64,000 nucleotides of DNA from Aliivibrio sp. EL58 (GCF_900312675.1 NZ_OMPC01000012.1:295700-359699), one strand, 5' to 3'. Shown: positions 36,991 to 48,854, counted from the stretch's first letter. Made by a program: numbers and translations. Notes: a model not told the origin generated them from the letters alone.

Positions 36991-36999
36991 TGTTATACT
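36991..36999 (+). promoter_or_regulatory. Extended -10 promoter element for the EF-G gene
   Basis: TGT-TATACT followed by a GC-rich discriminator (CTGCGCGC). A TTGACA at 36980 is only 8 bp away, too close to act as its -35. Confidence 0.5.
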
Positions 37000-37036
37000 C
37001 TGCGCGCATTTTCTATCCTATTAATAGAGTAAAACA

Positions 37037-39121
37037 ATGACTGATTTATCAAAATACAGAAATATTGGTATTTTCGCGCACGTTGATGCGGGTAAAACTA
37101 CCACAACTGAACGTATCCTAAAACTTACTGGTCAGATCCACAAAACTGGTGAAGTTCATGATGGCGAATCTACTACTGACTTCATGGAACAGGAAGCTGA
37201 GCGCGGAATTACTATCCAATCAGCAGCTGTAAGTTGTTTCTGGAAAGATCACCGTTTTAACGTTATCGATACTCCTGGACACGTTGACTTCACTGTTGAA
37301 GTTTATCGTTCTCTTAAAGTACTTGACGGTGGTATCGGTGTATTCTGTGGTTCTGGTGGTGTTGAACCTCAATCAGAAACTAACTGGCGTTACGCGAACG
37401 AATCAGAAGTTGCACGTATTATCTTCGTTAACAAACTAGACCGTATGGGCGCTGACTTCTTCCGTGTTGTTAAGCAAACTCAAGACGTACTAGGTGCTAA
37501 CCCACTAGTTATGGTTCTTCCTATCGGTATCGAAGACGATTTCGTTGGTGTTGTTGACCTTCTAACTCGTAAAGCATACGTTTGGGATGACTCTGGTCTT
37601 CCTGAAAACTACGAAATCACTGATGTTCCTGCGGACATGGTTGATCAAGTAGAAGAATACCGTGAGATGCTAGTTGAAACTGCTGTAGAGCAAGACGACG
37701 ATCTAATGGAAGCTTACATGGAAGGCGAAGAGCCAACTATTGAGCAACTAAAAGCATGTATCCGTAAGGGTACTCGCACAATGGATTTCTTCCCTGCATT
37801 CTGTGGTTCTGCGTTTAAGAACAAAGGTATGCAACTAATCCTTGATGCTGTTGTTGATTACCTACCTTCTCCAACAGAAGTAGATCCTCAACCGCTAATG
37901 AATGAAGAAGGCGAAGAAACTGGCGAACACGCTATCGTTTCTGTAGACGAAACATTCAAAGCGCTAGCATTCAAAATCATGGATGACCGTTTTGGTGCTC
38001 TAACTTTCGTTCGTATTTACTCTGGTAAACTGAACAAAGGCGACACAATTCTTAACTCATTCACAGGTAAAACTGAGCGTGTTGGCCGTATGGTTGAGAT
38101 GCAAGCGAATGATCGTAATGAATTAACTTACGCACAAGCTGGTGATATCATCGCTATCGTAGGTATGAAAAACGTTCAAACTGGTCACACTCTTTGTGAT
38201 CCTAAGCACTCAGTAACACTTGAGCCAATGGTTTTCCCAGTTCCAGTAATCTCAATCGCAGTAACGCCTAAAGATAAAGGCAGTACTGAGAAAATGGGTA
38301 TTGCTATCGGTAAAATGGTTGCAGAAGATCCATCTTTCCAAGTTGAAACTGACGAAGAAACTGGCGAAACAATCCTTAAAGGTATGGGTGAGCTTCACCT
38401 AGACATTAAAGTTGATATCCTTCGTCGTACATACGGTGTAGACCTTACTGTTGGTCAACCTCAAGTTGCTTACCGTGAAACTATCACTCAACCTGTTGAA
38501 GATAGCTACACGCATAAGAAACAATCTGGTGGTTCTGGTCAGTTCGGTAAGATCGACTACATCATGAAACCAGGTGAAGTTGGTTCAGGCTTCTTATTCA
38601 AGTCTTCTGTAGTGGGCGGTAACGTTCCTAAAGAATTCTGGCCTGCAATCGAGAAAGGCTTCAAAGGCATGATGGATACTGGTGTTCTTGCTGGCTTCCC
38701 TGTTCTTGACGTTGAAATCGAACTTCTAGATGGTGGTTTCCACGCAGTCGATTCATCTGCAGTAGCATTTGAAATCGCAGCGAAAGGCGCATTCCGTCAA
38801 TCTATGCCAAAAGCTGGTGCTCAACTTCTAGAACCAATCATGGCTGTAGACGTGTTTACTCCAGATGACCACGTTGGTGATGTAATCGGTGACCTTAACC
38901 GTCGTCGTGGCATGATCAAAGACCAAATGGCTGGCGTAACTGGTGTTCGTGTTAAAGCTGACATCCCTCTTTCAGAAATGTTTGGTTACATCGGTTCACT
39001 ACGTACAATGACTTCTGGTCGTGGTCAGTTCTCTATGGAGTTCTCTCACTACGCACCTTGTCCAATGAACGTAGCAGAGCAAGTAATTGCTGACGTTAAA
39101 GAAGCTAACGCTAAGAAGTAA
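37037..39121 (+). CDS. fusA: Elongation factor G, second copy type (EF-G 2)
   Basis: A 694-aa translocase GTPase: P-loop [15 protein letters not shown] (about 14-28), switch [31 protein letters not shown]; domain IV contains [15 protein letters not shown] and the ribosome-facing loops. It lies downstream of radA rather than in the str operon beside tufA and rpsG, so it is most likely the second EF-G that vibrios carry; the main copy should lie elsewhere. It might specialise in translocation or ribosome recycling. It has its own promoter and terminator. Confidence 0.92.
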   Translation: MTDLSKYRNIGIFAHVDAGKTTTTERILKLTGQIHKTGEVHDGESTTDFMEQEAERGITIQSAAVSCFWKDHRFNVIDTPGHVDFTVEVYRSLKVLDGGIGVFCGSGGVEPQSETNWRYANESEVARIIFVNKLDRMGADFFRVVKQTQDVLGANPLVMVLPIGIEDDFVGVVDLLTRKAYVWDDSGLPENYEITDVPADMVDQVEEYREMLVETAVEQDDDLMEAYMEGEEPTIEQLKACIRKGTRTMDFFPAFCGSAFKNKGMQLILDAVVDYLPSPTEVDPQPLMNEEGEETGEHAIVSVDETFKALAFKIMDDRFGALTFVRIYSGKLNKGDTILNSFTGKTERVGRMVEMQANDRNELTYAQAGDIIAIVGMKNVQTGHTLCDPKHSVTLEPMVFPVPVISIAVTPKDKGSTEKMGIAIGKMVAEDPSFQVETDEETGETILKGMGELHLDIKVDILRRTYGVDLTVGQPQVAYRETITQPVEDSYTHKKQSGGSGQFGKIDYIMKPGEVGSGFLFKSSVVGGNVPKEFWPAIEKGFKGMMDTGVLAGFPVLDVEIELLDGGFHAVDSSAVAFEIAAKGAFRQSMPKAGAQLLEPIMAVDVFTPDDHVGDVIGDLNRRRGMIKDQMAGVTGVRVKADIPLSEMFGYIGSLRTMTSGRGQFSMEFSHYAPCPMNVAEQVIADVKEANAKK

Positions 39122-39144
39122 TTCTGGCTAACGCTCTTTAATTA

Positions 39145-39181
39145 AAAAAGCCCCGTAAGTGCAAACTTACGGGGCTTTTTG
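39145..39181 (+). terminator. Terminator after the EF-G gene
   Basis: AAAAAAGCCCCGTAAGT pairs with ACTTACGGGGCTTTTT around a short loop. Confidence 0.93.
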
Positions 39182-39260
39182 TTTTTAATCGATTGAATAT
39201 TTAAGTTACGATTTAAACCAGTAGAACGATTAGTAATTACTGGAATTGGTATTATTCAGA

Positions 39261-39500
39261 TTAATTTAATTTTTCTGCTTTTTCTTTATGACGTTGAAGT
39301 TTCAAATAGATATTTTCTACTCGCACTCGCGCCCACTCGGTTTTTCGCAAAAATTTCAAACTTGATTTAATGGTTGGGTCAGATTTAAAACAATTGATGT
39401 TAACCATGTAGCTTAATTCCTCCCAACCGTAATGTTCAACTAATTCTGTTAAGATTGCCTGTAGGGTCAAACCGTGAAGCGGGTTATTTTGCTGTGTCAT
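39261..39500 (-). CDS. VF530-family (DUF2132) small protein
   Basis: A 79-aa protein with the family core [41 protein letters not shown] and [16 protein letters not shown] recognise this as the VF530 family, described as a putative DNA-binding protein and, as I recall, named after a V. fischeri locus with a solved NMR structure. Rich in Lys/Arg at the C-terminus. It is monocistronic between the EF-G gene and codA, with no functional context. Confidence 0.9.
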   Translation of the reverse strand: MTQQNNPLHGLTLQAILTELVEHYGWEELSYMVNINCFKSDPTIKSSLKFLRKTEWARVRVENIYLKLQRHKEKAEKLN

Positions 39501-39559
39501 AATATCGCCATTTATCTTGAATTAGGGTAAGTATAGCATTCACCCTTAAAGAATATTCA

Positions 39560-39588
39560 TAAAAAATGGGAGCACAAAGGCTCCCATT
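39560..39588 (-). terminator. Terminator after codA
   Basis: AATGGGAGC pairs with GCTCCCATT. The A-run at its left end is a T-run on the minus strand, so it ends the codBA transcript. Confidence 0.88.
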
Positions 39589-39612
39589 GGTATCTGATTA
39601 TTGAATTTCCAA

Positions 39613-40890
39613 TTAACGCTTAAATGAAACTACTTCTGGTTTATCTAAAGTAATGGTCGTTGTTGCTGGCTGAGTTTCTGAAATCACATTACCTTGACGG
39701 ATTGAGTAACGAACAGGAACTTGGCGACGAAGTGCATCAAAACCATTTTCTGCAGGTAAAATAATTAAGTTACCTGGCTTACCTTCTTCAATACCATAGT
39801 TATCTTGAATATTTAGCGTTCTTGCTGATTTATAGCTAATTAGGTCAAGACCTTGGTTAATTTGCTCATAACCCATGATTTGACATACATGCAGGCCCAT
39901 ATGCAGTACTTGTAGCATATTTGCTGTACCTAATGGATACCATGGGTCAAATACATCATCATGACCAAAGCAGACGTTGATATCACTTGCAAGCATCTCT
40001 TTAACGCGGGTAATACCACGACGTTTAGGATAGTCATCAAAGCGCCCTTGTAAGTGAATATTCACTAATGGGTTTGCAACAAAATTGATGCCTGACATTT
40101 TTAATAAACGGAATAAGCGAGAAGCGTAAGCGCCGTTGTAAGAGTGCATTGCTGTGGTGTGGCTTGCTGTTACTTTTTCACCCATATTAAATTTATGAGC
40201 AAGTGCCGCTAGGGTTTCAACAAAACGTGATTGTTCATCATCAATTTCATCACAATGAACATCAATCAAACGGTCGTATTTTTGTGCCAGTTCAAAAACG
40301 TAATGTAGAGATTCAATACCGTATTCACGAGTAAATTCAAAATGAGGAATTGCACCAATAACATCAGCACCAAGTTGAACGGCTTCTTCTAATAACTCTT
40401 TACCATTTGGGTAAGAAAGAATACCTTCTTGAGGAAAAGCGACGATTTGGATATCAACCCACTCTTTCATCTCTTCTTTTACTTCAAGCATTGCTTTTAG
40501 TGCGATTAATGTTGGATCAGACACATCTACATGGGTACGAACATGTTGAATGCCGTTCGCGATTTGCCATTTTAGTGTTTGTTTAGCGCGGCTCTTAACA
40601 TCTTCAATGGTTAGAAGTTTTTTACGCTCAGACCAACGTTCAATCCCTTCAAAAAGAGTTCCTGAGATATTCCAGCTTGGCTCACCCGCAGTTTGAGTCG
40701 TATCTAAGTGAACATGAGGCTCACAAAATGGTGCATTGGCTAGACCGCCCTCAGCATCCAAGGTGTCACCTGAAAAAGCAAGATCTTGCTCATTTGATAC
40801 GATAGTTTTGAATTGACCATCTTGGATCAAGATTTGGAATAACCCTTCTTGATCTCGTAATGCCACATTTTTAATTAATAAATTAGTCAT
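39613..40890 (-). CDS. codA: Cytosine deaminase
   Basis: A 425-aa amidohydrolase converting cytosine to uracil and ammonia for pyrimidine salvage. Metal ligands and active-site residues are seen in [12 protein letters not shown] (near 60), [13 protein letters not shown] (near 215), the His of [14 protein letters not shown] (near 245) and [14 protein letters not shown] (near 310, with the catalytic Asp). Length matches E. coli CodA (427). It lies 10 nt downstream of codB, the usual codBA operon. Confidence 0.96.
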   Translation of the reverse strand: MTNLLIKNVALRDQEGLFQILIQDGQFKTIVSNEQDLAFSGDTLDAEGGLANAPFCEPHVHLDTTQTAGEPSWNISGTLFEGIERWSERKKLLTIEDVKSRAKQTLKWQIANGIQHVRTHVDVSDPTLIALKAMLEVKEEMKEWVDIQIVAFPQEGILSYPNGKELLEEAVQLGADVIGAIPHFEFTREYGIESLHYVFELAQKYDRLIDVHCDEIDDEQSRFVETLAALAHKFNMGEKVTASHTTAMHSYNGAYASRLFRLLKMSGINFVANPLVNIHLQGRFDDYPKRRGITRVKEMLASDINVCFGHDDVFDPWYPLGTANMLQVLHMGLHVCQIMGYEQINQGLDLISYKSARTLNIQDNYGIEEGKPGNLIILPAENGFDALRRQVPVRYSIRQGNVISETQPATTTITLDKPEVVSFKR

Positions 40891-40900
40891 AAGAATTCTT

Positions 40901-42142
40901 CTATGCAGCTTCTGTTTTAGATGCTTTTTCTTTGTTTAAAAGAGGGTTAAGTACTAGATAACTTAGTGCGCCACCAAAAACGGCGTTTACAGGAACAACA
41001 CCAGGTAAGAAATTACCAGCGGCAACCCCAATAGCAACAGCGATTATACCTGCCCAGTTAATCGTTTTAAATTTTGCGTTTTCAAAATCCATGTAACGCT
41101 TACGATTCATGAAGAAGTCAGCGATGATAACCCCTCCAATTGGTGGGATAGCTATTGATAGGAAAGTTAACCAGCCAACAAAGTTATTATATAACCATAA
41201 TGCGCAAACAGTACCAATTAAACCATTAAGCATTGAAATATACTTACTTGGTAAGCCTGTGATATTTGAGAAGCCAAGGCCTGATGCATAAAGGGCGTTA
41301 TCGTTAGTTGTCCAGATATTTAAACCTAATACGATGATTGCTGGGATCAGTAGACCTTGAGCTATCATTACTTCAGAAATATCAGACTGACCAGTTACCG
41401 CTGCACCAGCAGCACCAAAGATGAACATTAATGAGTTGCCGATAAAGAAGGCAATCATTGTGATAGCAACAGCGCCCATTGGCTTCTTACCAAATCGCAC
41501 AAAATCAGCGGTTAATGTACCAGCACTAATGAATGAACCGACAACCATTGCAAGTGCAATAGAGAAGTCCATTGGTTCTTCAGGTTGAATTTTTTGTAAT
41601 TCTGCAATACCACCAATACTGTCAACGGCGGTAAGCACAGAGTAGCCACCTAAGACGGCAATGGCAGGAACCGCAATCATGGAAAGAACCATTAATGCTG
41701 AAATACCAAAATAAACAGTAACCGTCATTAATAGACCTGATATTACGATTAATGCGTTGGTATCAATGCCTGTTGCTTTGTGGACGGGGATTGCGAACAT
41801 TGCAACACCAACACCAAACCAGCCGATTTGAGTACCGCCAAGAAGTAAAGAGGGGATCCAAGAACCTTTAGAACCAAAAGAGAAACGAGCAAGAAGGTGG
41901 GTAGATAAACCAGTTGAAGCGCCGATGTAACCAAGAAAAGAAGTATAAATGCCGAGAATTAAATTACCAATGAGAACAGCAAGGAAGAAATCATCAAAAG
42001 AGAGCCCCGTTCCTAACGATCCCCCTGTCCACATACTTGCAGAGAAAAAGGTGAGTCCAAGCATTACTAAAGTAAGTGAAACAACGCCTTTTCTTGCGGT
42101 CTTAGGTACTGGACCTAAGCTATAATCGTTATCGTGAGACAT
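40901..42142 (-). CDS. codB: Cytosine permease
   Basis: A 413-aa inner-membrane transporter of the NCS1 family with 12 predicted TM segments. [25 protein letters not shown] (about 36-60) is the characteristic substrate region, and [14 protein letters not shown] near 280 is the second. It imports cytosine (H+ coupled in E. coli). First gene of codBA; AGGTTC precedes the ATG, a modest ribosome site. It has a clear sigma-70 promoter about 60 nt upstream. Confidence 0.95.
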   Translation of the reverse strand: MSHDNDYSLGPVPKTARKGVVSLTLVMLGLTFFSASMWTGGSLGTGLSFDDFFLAVLIGNLILGIYTSFLGYIGASTGLSTHLLARFSFGSKGSWIPSLLLGGTQIGWFGVGVAMFAIPVHKATGIDTNALIVISGLLMTVTVYFGISALMVLSMIAVPAIAVLGGYSVLTAVDSIGGIAELQKIQPEEPMDFSIALAMVVGSFISAGTLTADFVRFGKKPMGAVAITMIAFFIGNSLMFIFGAAGAAVTGQSDISEVMIAQGLLIPAIIVLGLNIWTTNDNALYASGLGFSNITGLPSKYISMLNGLIGTVCALWLYNNFVGWLTFLSIAIPPIGGVIIADFFMNRKRYMDFENAKFKTINWAGIIAVAIGVAAGNFLPGVVPVNAVFGGALSYLVLNPLLNKEKASKTEAA

Positions 42143-42197
42143 GTGTGAACCTCGTCTGTTTTGAATTTTTTGATCAGGATTTTGATAAACGGACAGG

Positions 42198-42225
42198 AGT
42201 CTAAAGGGATTATTAATAATGTCAA
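42198..42225 (-). promoter_or_regulatory. Sigma-70 promoter for codBA
   Basis: On the minus strand: TTGACA (42225-42220), 16-bp spacer, TAGACT (42203-42198), about 55 nt upstream of the codB ATG. Confidence 0.65.
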
Positions 42226-42315
42226 TAAGGCTTATTTGCTATTTTATAAGTAGCTCGTGCTTATCCTATTGATTTTAAATGTTTTGTCTGTTTTTGAATT
42301 AGAAATTATTTTTAA

Positions 42316-42331
42316 TTACAAACGGTTGCCT
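42316..42331 (-). promoter_or_regulatory. PurR-box-like sequence upstream of codB
   Basis: 11 of 16 positions match the PurR consensus ACGCAAACGTTTGCGT, including the central CG. E. coli codBA is PurR-regulated. It lies about 100 bp upstream of the -35 rather than overlapping the promoter, which weakens the case. The rest of the 42143-42570 gap holds only this, the promoter and the terminator below. Confidence 0.3.
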
Positions 42332-42477
42332 TACTTTTAAATATGTAAAAACTAACCGTTGGTGGGAAAAATCTACTTTAGGTGAGGAATTTAAACTTAC
42401 ATGATTACCGCTAGGGTGTTTACTTGTTTTTATTGGTTATCGGTTCATTATGGGAATGCTATGTTATTTAATTTGTT

Positions 42478-42523
42478 TAAAAAAAGACCTTAAAGCTTTA
42501 TTTATATGGCTTTAAGGTCTTTA
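42478..42523 (-). terminator. Terminator after the acyl-CoA ligase gene
   Basis: AAAGACCTTAAAGC pairs with GCTTTAAGGTCTTT across a 12-nt loop. A T-run follows on the minus strand. Confidence 0.87.
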
Positions 42524-42570
42524 TTGTAATTAGATTGCTATTTTAGTCGGTAAATCATCTCTATTTAGGA

Positions 42571-44247
42571 CTATTCCCAGATTATTTTTTTATCTGTTGG
42601 CCAAGAAGATGCAAATTCGTGGTATTTTTTCTCTAGAATATGACGTTTTATCTTTAATGTTGGAGTTAAAATACCATTTTCGATACTCCATGGTTCTTTG
42701 ATCATTAAGATGCCTTTTAGCTTCTCATGAGACTCGAGACCACTATTAATGGTCTCTAAGTTTTTTAGCGCGGTTCTTTCATACCGTTCTTGGTCAAAAT
42801 TAGGATATGAGTGAGGGATAGCTAGTAGAATCGGACCTGGAAGCCCTGAACCAATAAGGCACATCATTTCTAAATTACTAAGATCAAAAATTCGTTTCTC
42901 AATAGGCACTGGAGCGACAAACTTGCCTTTTGCTGTTTTAAATGTGTCTTTTTTGCGACCTTGTATTGTTAAGAACCCTTCAGAATCAATGGAGCCAATA
43001 TCTCCAGTGTGTAGCCAACCTTCTTGATTAAACGTTTCTGCCGTCGCTTCATCATTTTTATAGTAGCCGGCAAAGAGTCCGTCACCTCGAACTAAAATCT
43101 CTTCATCTGCTGCTATTTTCAATTCAACGCCAGGACCTGCTGAGCCAACCGTTCCAACTTTATCTGAACGGTAAGGGTGGTTGAGGGTACTATAAGCAAA
43201 AGTCTCAGTCATTCCCCACGCTTCAGTAATATTCAAGCCAATGCTTTCATACCATTTTAATAATCCGGCAGAGACAGGGGCGGAACCACAACCTAGAACT
43301 CGAGCTTGATCTAAGCCTAAGCCATCAGCCAATTTACGTTTGATTAAGCCATTAACAAACGGGATTTTGAGTAATATATTGAGTTTTTTCTGAGGCAATT
43401 TATCTTGAATTCGTTGTTGGAAGACCGTCCATAATCGGGGAACTGATATAAATAAAGTAGGACGATGCATTTTTACATCATCAATGAAGGTATCTAAGGA
43501 TTCAGGAAAGGCGGTTTGAATGCCTCCGAAAAATGCAGAGCCTAAGATGTATACACGCTCGGTTATATGAGCAAGAGGCAAGTAGGAAAATAAACGATCA
43601 TCGGGTTGCATCCCAATATGATTAACGAGATGTTTGGACGAACGACTAAAGCCGCCAAAGGTTAACATTGCCCCTTTTGGTAACCCTGATGTTCCTGAAG
43701 TATATACAATAGACATTAACGTATTGTCGTTATGGTCAGGTCTGAATTCGGAAGGCTGATGTTCTTTAATTAGGTCTTCAAATTGATACTGAGATTGAGC
43801 CGCTGAGTCATAATCAAAAGCAATGGTAGAAAGGTGAGGAAGGTTTTTTATTGCTTGAGTGGTCGCTTCATTATTATCGAGTTTACCAACAATGAGCGCT
43901 TTACTATCACTGTGCGTTAAACAATGTTCAATGGTATCTAACCCTGCGGTTGGAAAGATAGGAACACTAACAAAATCCCCAAGCATTAGAGCTAAATCAG
44001 TAATAAACCATTCTGCACAATTTTTAGAAATTAAGGCAACGCGATCTTTTGGTTGTATCCCCATACTTTGTAATGCGGTCACTAAGCGTAGCGCCTTATC
44101 AACCACTTCAGAGAAGGTATAGTCAACAAAGTGCCTCTCCTTTATTTGACGAAGGAAAATTGAATTTGGTTTTTTCTCGGCCCATTTAAGCATCGCTTCA
44201 TGAGGGAGTTGAGGGTTGGTATTGTGATCGAATAATGGCTGACTCAT
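42571..44247 (-). CDS. Long-chain acyl-CoA synthetase-like AMP-binding protein
   Basis: A 558-aa adenylate-forming enzyme. The ATP/AMP signature YTSGTSGLPKGAM is near 180, the core motif EAWGMTET near 335, and the GWLHTGDIGSIDSEGFLTIQGRKKD hinge and loop near 410. This form matches long-chain fatty acid-CoA ligases of the AMP-forming type with an extended N-terminus, not acetyl-CoA synthetase. It is monocistronic between codB and mutS, with its own terminator. The cellular substrate and pathway (exogenous fatty acid uptake is likely) are inferred. Confidence 0.88.
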   Translation of the reverse strand: MSQPLFDHNTNPQLPHEAMLKWAEKKPNSIFLRQIKERHFVDYTFSEVVDKALRLVTALQSMGIQPKDRVALISKNCAEWFITDLALMLGDFVSVPIFPTAGLDTIEHCLTHSDSKALIVGKLDNNEATTQAIKNLPHLSTIAFDYDSAAQSQYQFEDLIKEHQPSEFRPDHNDNTLMSIVYTSGTSGLPKGAMLTFGGFSRSSKHLVNHIGMQPDDRLFSYLPLAHITERVYILGSAFFGGIQTAFPESLDTFIDDVKMHRPTLFISVPRLWTVFQQRIQDKLPQKKLNILLKIPFVNGLIKRKLADGLGLDQARVLGCGSAPVSAGLLKWYESIGLNITEAWGMTETFAYSTLNHPYRSDKVGTVGSAGPGVELKIAADEEILVRGDGLFAGYYKNDEATAETFNQEGWLHTGDIGSIDSEGFLTIQGRKKDTFKTAKGKFVAPVPIEKRIFDLSNLEMMCLIGSGLPGPILLAIPHSYPNFDQERYERTALKNLETINSGLESHEKLKGILMIKEPWSIENGILTPTLKIKRHILEKKYHEFASSWPTDKKIIWE

Positions 44248-44430
44248 GGCGGCATCCTGCAGGTTGTTGTAATTATTATTGTTAATTTTATGTTAAGTTA
44301 AATGCCTTTTGAGTAAATAGTCAAATTTGGTTCGAAATAATGAGAGGTAATTTGTTTATTTTGTAGTTCTAGAATGAGTTTAAGGGGTGACTTGTTTAGG
44401 GAGATTCAAAGAGGAGAAAAGAAGGCGAAG

Positions 44431-44460
44431 GAAAAGTAAGGCAGTAGAGCTACTGCCTTA
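44431..44460 (-). terminator. Terminator after mutS
   Basis: TAAGGCAGTA and TACTGCCTTA are perfect inverted arms around GAGC (44437-44460). On the minus strand ACTTTTCC follows. Confidence 0.78.
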
Positions 44461-44470
44461 CTCAGTATGA

Positions 44471-47038
44471 TTACAGTAACGCTTTTAGACGATACAGCTC
44501 TTCTAACGCTTGTCGTGGTGTTAGATCATCTGGGTTTACATTTGCTAGTGCTTCTTCAACTTCACTTGGCTCAGGAATAAGAGAGAGTTGATGCTCTTGT
44601 TTTACTTGAGTTGTCGCTAATGGTTGGTTTTTAGGCTGACCATTTTCAAGTTGTTGAAGTTTTTGTTTAGCTTTTTTGATTACCGTTTTTGGAACCCCCG
44701 CCAGAGAAGCAACTGCTAGACCGTAAGATTTATTGGCAGCACCATCTTGAACTGCATGCATAAAGGCAATTTCATCGCCATGCTCTACAGCGTCTAAATG
44801 TACATTCGCTAAACCATTAAATAGGTTTGGTAATTCAGTCAGTTCAAAGTAATGAGTTGCAAATAATGTCATTGCATTAATTTTTGTTGCTAACCATTCA
44901 GCACTTGCCCAAGCAAGAGAGAGTCCATCATAAGTACTTGTACCGCGACCAATTTCATCCATTAACACTAAGCTGTGTTTGGTGGCATTGTGCAGGATGT
45001 TTGCTGTCTCTGTCATTTCAACCATAAATGTTGAGCGTCCAGAAGCAAGATCATCTGATGCTCCAATACGGGTAAATATACGATCTAATAGGCCAATTTT
45101 TGCTGAATCAGCGGGAACATAACAACCAACATGAGCCATTAAAGCGATCAATGCAGTTTGGCGCATATAGGTTGATTTACCACCCATATTTGGTCCAGTA
45201 ATGATCAACATTTTTCGGTTGTCGTTTAAATTGATTGGGTTGGCAATAAACGGATTACTCATCACTTGTTCAACAACAGGGTGACGGCCACCTTCAATTT
45301 GCATCCCTATCTCTGATGATAAGGTAGGGCGGCAATAATTTAAGCTATCAGCACGTTCAGCAAGGTTGCTTAATACGTCTAATTCAGAAATCGCATTGGC
45401 CATTAGTTGAAGTTGTTCTAAGTGAGGCAGAAGTTGATCAAACAATTCTTCCCACAGTTTTTTCTCTATCGCTAAGGCTTTTGATTTTGAGCTTAGCACT
45501 TTATCTTCATGCTCTTTCAGCTCAGGAATAATGTAACGCTCTGCATTTTTCAATGTTTGACGACGAACATAGTGAGCAGGTGCTTTGTGACTTTGACCTT
45601 TGCTGATCTGGATATAAAAACCATGAACGTTGTTATAGCCGACTTTTAGGGTATCAATATCATGACGTTCGCGTTCTTCTTGCTCAAGTTTCTCTAAAAA
45701 TAACGTCGCACCATTAGCGAGATCTCGCCATTGATCGAGCTCTTCATTATAACCATCAGCTAATACGCCACCGTCACGAATAACAACAGGAGGGTTCTCT
45801 TTCACTGCGCGTTCTAATAGTTCGCAAATTGAGTCTATAGGCTGCGCAAGTGAAGCCAGTTCTAATAAATGAGTTTGTTCAAATTCTTTGGTGCTTTGTG
45901 CAAGCTCAGGCAGTTGTTGTAATGCGCTGCGTAAACGAGCTAAATCTCTTGGACGAGCAGAACGTAAAGCTAAGCGAGCAAGAATTCGCTCTACATCACC
46001 AATTTGCTTTAGTTGGGGAGCTAGCTCTGTGAATAATCCGCTTTCTTTTAATTCTCCAATCGCATCAAGACGTTGATTTAAAACTTGATGAGTTCTAACT
46101 GGTTGATGTAACCAGCGCTTTAGAAGACGGCTGCCCATTGCGGTTGATGTGTGGTCGAGCACTTCTGATAGCGTATGATTAAAACCACCCGCTAGATTTT
46201 GGGTTATTTCTAAATTACGGCGTGTTGCTGCATCTAAGATCACCGAGTCATCTTGATGATCCATCACAATAGAACGAATGTGAGGCAAGGTTGTACGTTG
46301 TGTGTCTTTTACATACTGAATAAGACAGCCAGCCGCACATAAACCAAATTCCGCTTTTTCTACTCCAAAACCAATTAGGTCACGTGTGCCAAACTGTTGG
46401 TTCAATTGTTGTTTAGCGGTTTCTAGTTCAAATTCCCATACTGGGCGACGACGATTCCCACTGCGTTTCTCTAATAAATGCACAGGTTCGAAATCTTCAC
46501 TAAACAAAAGCTCTGTAGGAGAAGTTCGTTGCAACTCAGCCAACATTGCTTCTTCTGTGCCTGGTTCTGATACTTTAAATCGACCAGAAGTAATGTCTAA
46601 TGTGGCGTAACCAAAGCGATCTTTATGATGAAAAATAGCGGCAATAAGATTATCGAAACGCTCTGGAAGAAGAGCCTCATCGGTTACAGTCCCTGGAGTT
46701 ACGATACGAACCACTTTACGCTCAACTGGACCTTTACTCGTAGCAGGATCTCCAATTTGCTCACAGATAGCAACAGACTCGCCCTGCTGAACTAATTTGG
46801 CTAAATAACCCTCAACGGCATGGTAAGGAAGACCTGCCATTGGTATTGGTTCACCTGCTGAGGAGCCTCGTTTAGTTAACGATATTTCAAGAAGCTGAGA
46901 GGCTCGTTTGGCATCATCATAGAAAAGCTCATAGAAGTCGCCCATACGATAGAACAGCAAGATATCCGGATTTTCAGATTTTAAACGCAAGTACTGTTGC
47001 ATCATTGGGGTGTGTTTTTCAGTTGATTTTGTTGCCAC
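44471..47038 (-). CDS. mutS: DNA mismatch repair protein MutS
   Basis: An 855-aa mismatch-recognition ATPase. The mismatch-binding motif is in [15 protein letters not shown] (near residue 33), the Walker A is [10 protein letters not shown] near 610, with Walker [17 protein letters not shown], and the C-terminal tetramerisation segment ([18 protein letters not shown]) is intact. The start is the GTG at 47038 ([15 protein letters not shown]), giving the family length (E. coli 853). The frame stays open for 100 more codons upstream, but those run through the divergent pncC start region and show no MutS similarity. Confidence 0.95.
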   Translation of the reverse strand: MATKSTEKHTPMMQQYLRLKSENPDILLFYRMGDFYELFYDDAKRASQLLEISLTKRGSSAGEPIPMAGLPYHAVEGYLAKLVQQGESVAICEQIGDPATSKGPVERKVVRIVTPGTVTDEALLPERFDNLIAAIFHHKDRFGYATLDITSGRFKVSEPGTEEAMLAELQRTSPTELLFSEDFEPVHLLEKRSGNRRRPVWEFELETAKQQLNQQFGTRDLIGFGVEKAEFGLCAAGCLIQYVKDTQRTTLPHIRSIVMDHQDDSVILDAATRRNLEITQNLAGGFNHTLSEVLDHTSTAMGSRLLKRWLHQPVRTHQVLNQRLDAIGELKESGLFTELAPQLKQIGDVERILARLALRSARPRDLARLRSALQQLPELAQSTKEFEQTHLLELASLAQPIDSICELLERAVKENPPVVIRDGGVLADGYNEELDQWRDLANGATLFLEKLEQEERERHDIDTLKVGYNNVHGFYIQISKGQSHKAPAHYVRRQTLKNAERYIIPELKEHEDKVLSSKSKALAIEKKLWEELFDQLLPHLEQLQLMANAISELDVLSNLAERADSLNYCRPTLSSEIGMQIEGGRHPVVEQVMSNPFIANPINLNDNRKMLIITGPNMGGKSTYMRQTALIALMAHVGCYVPADSAKIGLLDRIFTRIGASDDLASGRSTFMVEMTETANILHNATKHSLVLMDEIGRGTSTYDGLSLAWASAEWLATKINAMTLFATHYFELTELPNLFNGLANVHLDAVEHGDEIAFMHAVQDGAANKSYGLAVASLAGVPKTVIKKAKQKLQQLENGQPKNQPLATTQVKQEHQLSLIPEPSEVEEALANVNPDDLTPRQALEELYRLKALL

Positions 47039-47145
47039 AACGAGACCTAATGAGTGTTGAGAATATTTGTTGCTAAGAATACGTGAATCAAAGCGGCAAT
47101 CAAAGATAGAATCAATAAAATTCGAATCAAGACAGGAAGAATTTA

Positions 47146-47643
47146 ATGGATATGACAAAAAATGCTCAACTCGCGCAAGAAGTTGGCGAGCTATTAATGC
47201 AACAAGGCAAAACGATGGCTTGTGCAGAATCGTGTACTGGTGGTGGTGTTGCTTTTTGTGCGACAGAGAATGCAGGGAGTTCTGCTTGGTTTGAACGTGG
47301 TTTTGTGACCTACAGTAATGAAGCAAAGCAAGAGTCATTGGGTGTTAGTTTAGATATGTTAAGTGCTTTTGGTGCGGTAAGCGAAGCGGTAGTCAAAGAG
47401 ATGGCAATAGGGACGTTACACAACAGTCATGCTGATATTAGTGTGTCTATTAGTGGCATTGCAGGCCCAGGAGGAGCAACAGGAGATAAGCCTGTTGGGA
47501 CTGTGTGTTTTGGTTTTGCAGATAAAACTAATTGGCATCAAGAAACGACTGTATATTTTACTGGTGATCGTAGTGAAGTAAGGCAAAGTGCGATCGAATA
47601 TGCATTTCTCACAATAAAGACTAGGTTGTTAGAGTTTAATTAA
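47146..47643 (+). CDS. pncC: Nicotinamide-nucleotide amidase PncC (CinA C-terminal family)
   Basis: A 165-aa enzyme that deamidates NMN to NaMN, recycling NMN formed by DNA ligase. The signature [10 protein letters not shown] is near residue 25, [16 protein letters not shown] near 48, and [20 protein letters not shown] near 105. It lacks the N-terminal MoaB-like domain of CinA. In E. coli the same gene precedes recA. AGGAAGA lies upstream of the ATG. It is divergent from mutS. Confidence 0.92.
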   Translation: MDMTKNAQLAQEVGELLMQQGKTMACAESCTGGGVAFCATENAGSSAWFERGFVTYSNEAKQESLGVSLDMLSAFGAVSEAVVKEMAIGTLHNSHADISVSISGIAGPGGATGDKPVGTVCFGFADKTNWHQETTVYFTGDRSEVRQSAIEYAFLTIKTRLLEFN

Positions 47644-47710
47644 TTCAATGGTTTATGGTTGTTTTTCTTAAGTCGCAATAGAAAATTTAATAAAAAAACT
47701 AGCAAGCCTA

Positions 47711-47738
47711 TAGACACTGTATGAATAGACAGTATACT
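47711..47738 (+). promoter_or_regulatory. recA promoter with LexA (SOS) box filling the spacer
   Basis: -35 TAGACA (47711-47716), 16-bp spacer, -10 TATACT (47733-47738). The spacer is exactly the SOS box CTGTATGAATAGACAG (47717-47732), which keeps the CTG-N10-CAG form, so LexA would block RNA polymerase directly. Confidence 0.88.
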
Positions 47739-47783
47739 ACTAATCATTAACTGATTTAGTGATCTAGAAATCTGGAGAATCAA

Positions 47784-48827
47784 ATGGACGATAACAAGAA
47801 AAAAGCACTGGCCGCAGCATTAGGTCAAATTGAAAAACAATTTGGTAAAGGTTCAATTATGAAGTTGGGCGATAACCGCACAATGGATGTTGAAACTGTG
47901 TCTACTGGTTCTTTATCTCTTGATATTGCTCTAGGTGCTGGCGGTTTACCAATGGGACGTATCGTAGAAATCTACGGTCCTGAATCATCAGGTAAAACAA
48001 CACTAACTTTGGAAGCGATTGCTCAAGCACAAAAAGCAGGCAAAACCTGTGCATTTATTGATGCAGAGCATGCTCTAGACCCAATCTACGCTCAAAAGCT
48101 GGGTGTTGATATTGACCAATTACTATGTTCTCAACCTGATACTGGTGAGCAAGCATTAGAAATCGTTGATGCATTAGCACGCTCTGGAGCGGTTGATGTA
48201 ATCGTAGTCGATTCAGTTGCTGCACTAACGCCAAAAGCTGAGATTGAAGGTGAAATGGGCGACAGCCACATGGGTCTTCAAGCTCGTATGCTTTCTCAAG
48301 CAATGCGTAAGTTAACGGGTAACCTAAAACAATCAAATTGTATGTGTATCTTCATCAACCAAATTCGTATGAAAATTGGTGTGATGTTTGGTAACCCAGA
48401 AACGACAACCGGTGGTAATGCACTTAAGTTCTACGCCTCTGTTCGTCTTGATATTCGTCGTACTGGCGCAGTAAAAGATGGTGATGAGGTTGTTGGTAAC
48501 GAAACTCGAATCAAAGTAGTTAAAAACAAAATTGCAGCACCATTTAAGCAAGCGGAAACTCAAATTCTATATGGTAAAGGCTTTAACCGTGAAGGTGAGC
48601 TAATTGATTTAGGTGTTAAGCATAAATTAGTAGATAAAGCAGGTGCTTGGTATAGCTACAATGGCGACAAGATTGGCCAAGGTAAAGCAAATGCTTCTAA
48701 GTTCATGCGTGAGAACGTAGAAATTGCGACTGAATTAGACCATAAACTGCGTGAGATGTTATTAACACCTGCAGAAGAGCAACCTGAAATCGAAGAGAAA
48801 ATTGAAGAAGAAAACGAAGAGTTTTAA
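47784..48827 (+). CDS. recA: Recombinase RecA
   Basis: A 347-aa strand-exchange protein and LexA co-protease. Walker [10 protein letters not shown] is at about 66-74, the DNA-binding loops are around [19 protein letters not shown] and [20 protein letters not shown], and the C-terminal tail is strongly acidic ([11 protein letters not shown]). Length and sequence are typical. Control is by LexA. GGAG is 9 nt before the ATG. Confidence 0.98.
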   Translation: MDDNKKKALAAALGQIEKQFGKGSIMKLGDNRTMDVETVSTGSLSLDIALGAGGLPMGRIVEIYGPESSGKTTLTLEAIAQAQKAGKTCAFIDAEHALDPIYAQKLGVDIDQLLCSQPDTGEQALEIVDALARSGAVDVIVVDSVAALTPKAEIEGEMGDSHMGLQARMLSQAMRKLTGNLKQSNCMCIFINQIRMKIGVMFGNPETTTGGNALKFYASVRLDIRRTGAVKDGDEVVGNETRIKVVKNKIAAPFKQAETQILYGKGFNREGELIDLGVKHKLVDKAGAWYSYNGDKIGQGKANASKFMRENVEIATELDHKLREMLLTPAEEQPEIEEKIEEENEEF

Positions 48828-48854
48828 TTTATTCAATTCTTAGTGAAATAATAG

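Noticed and set aside
36980..36999. TTGACA with TATACT as a classical promoter upstream of the EF-G gene
   Set aside because: The spacer is only 8 bp, so the two cannot act together; the extended -10 alone was kept.
47039..47338. 100-codon N-terminal extension of the mutS frame
   Set aside because: It overlaps the divergent pncC start, has no MutS similarity, and starting at GTG 47038 gives the expected family length.
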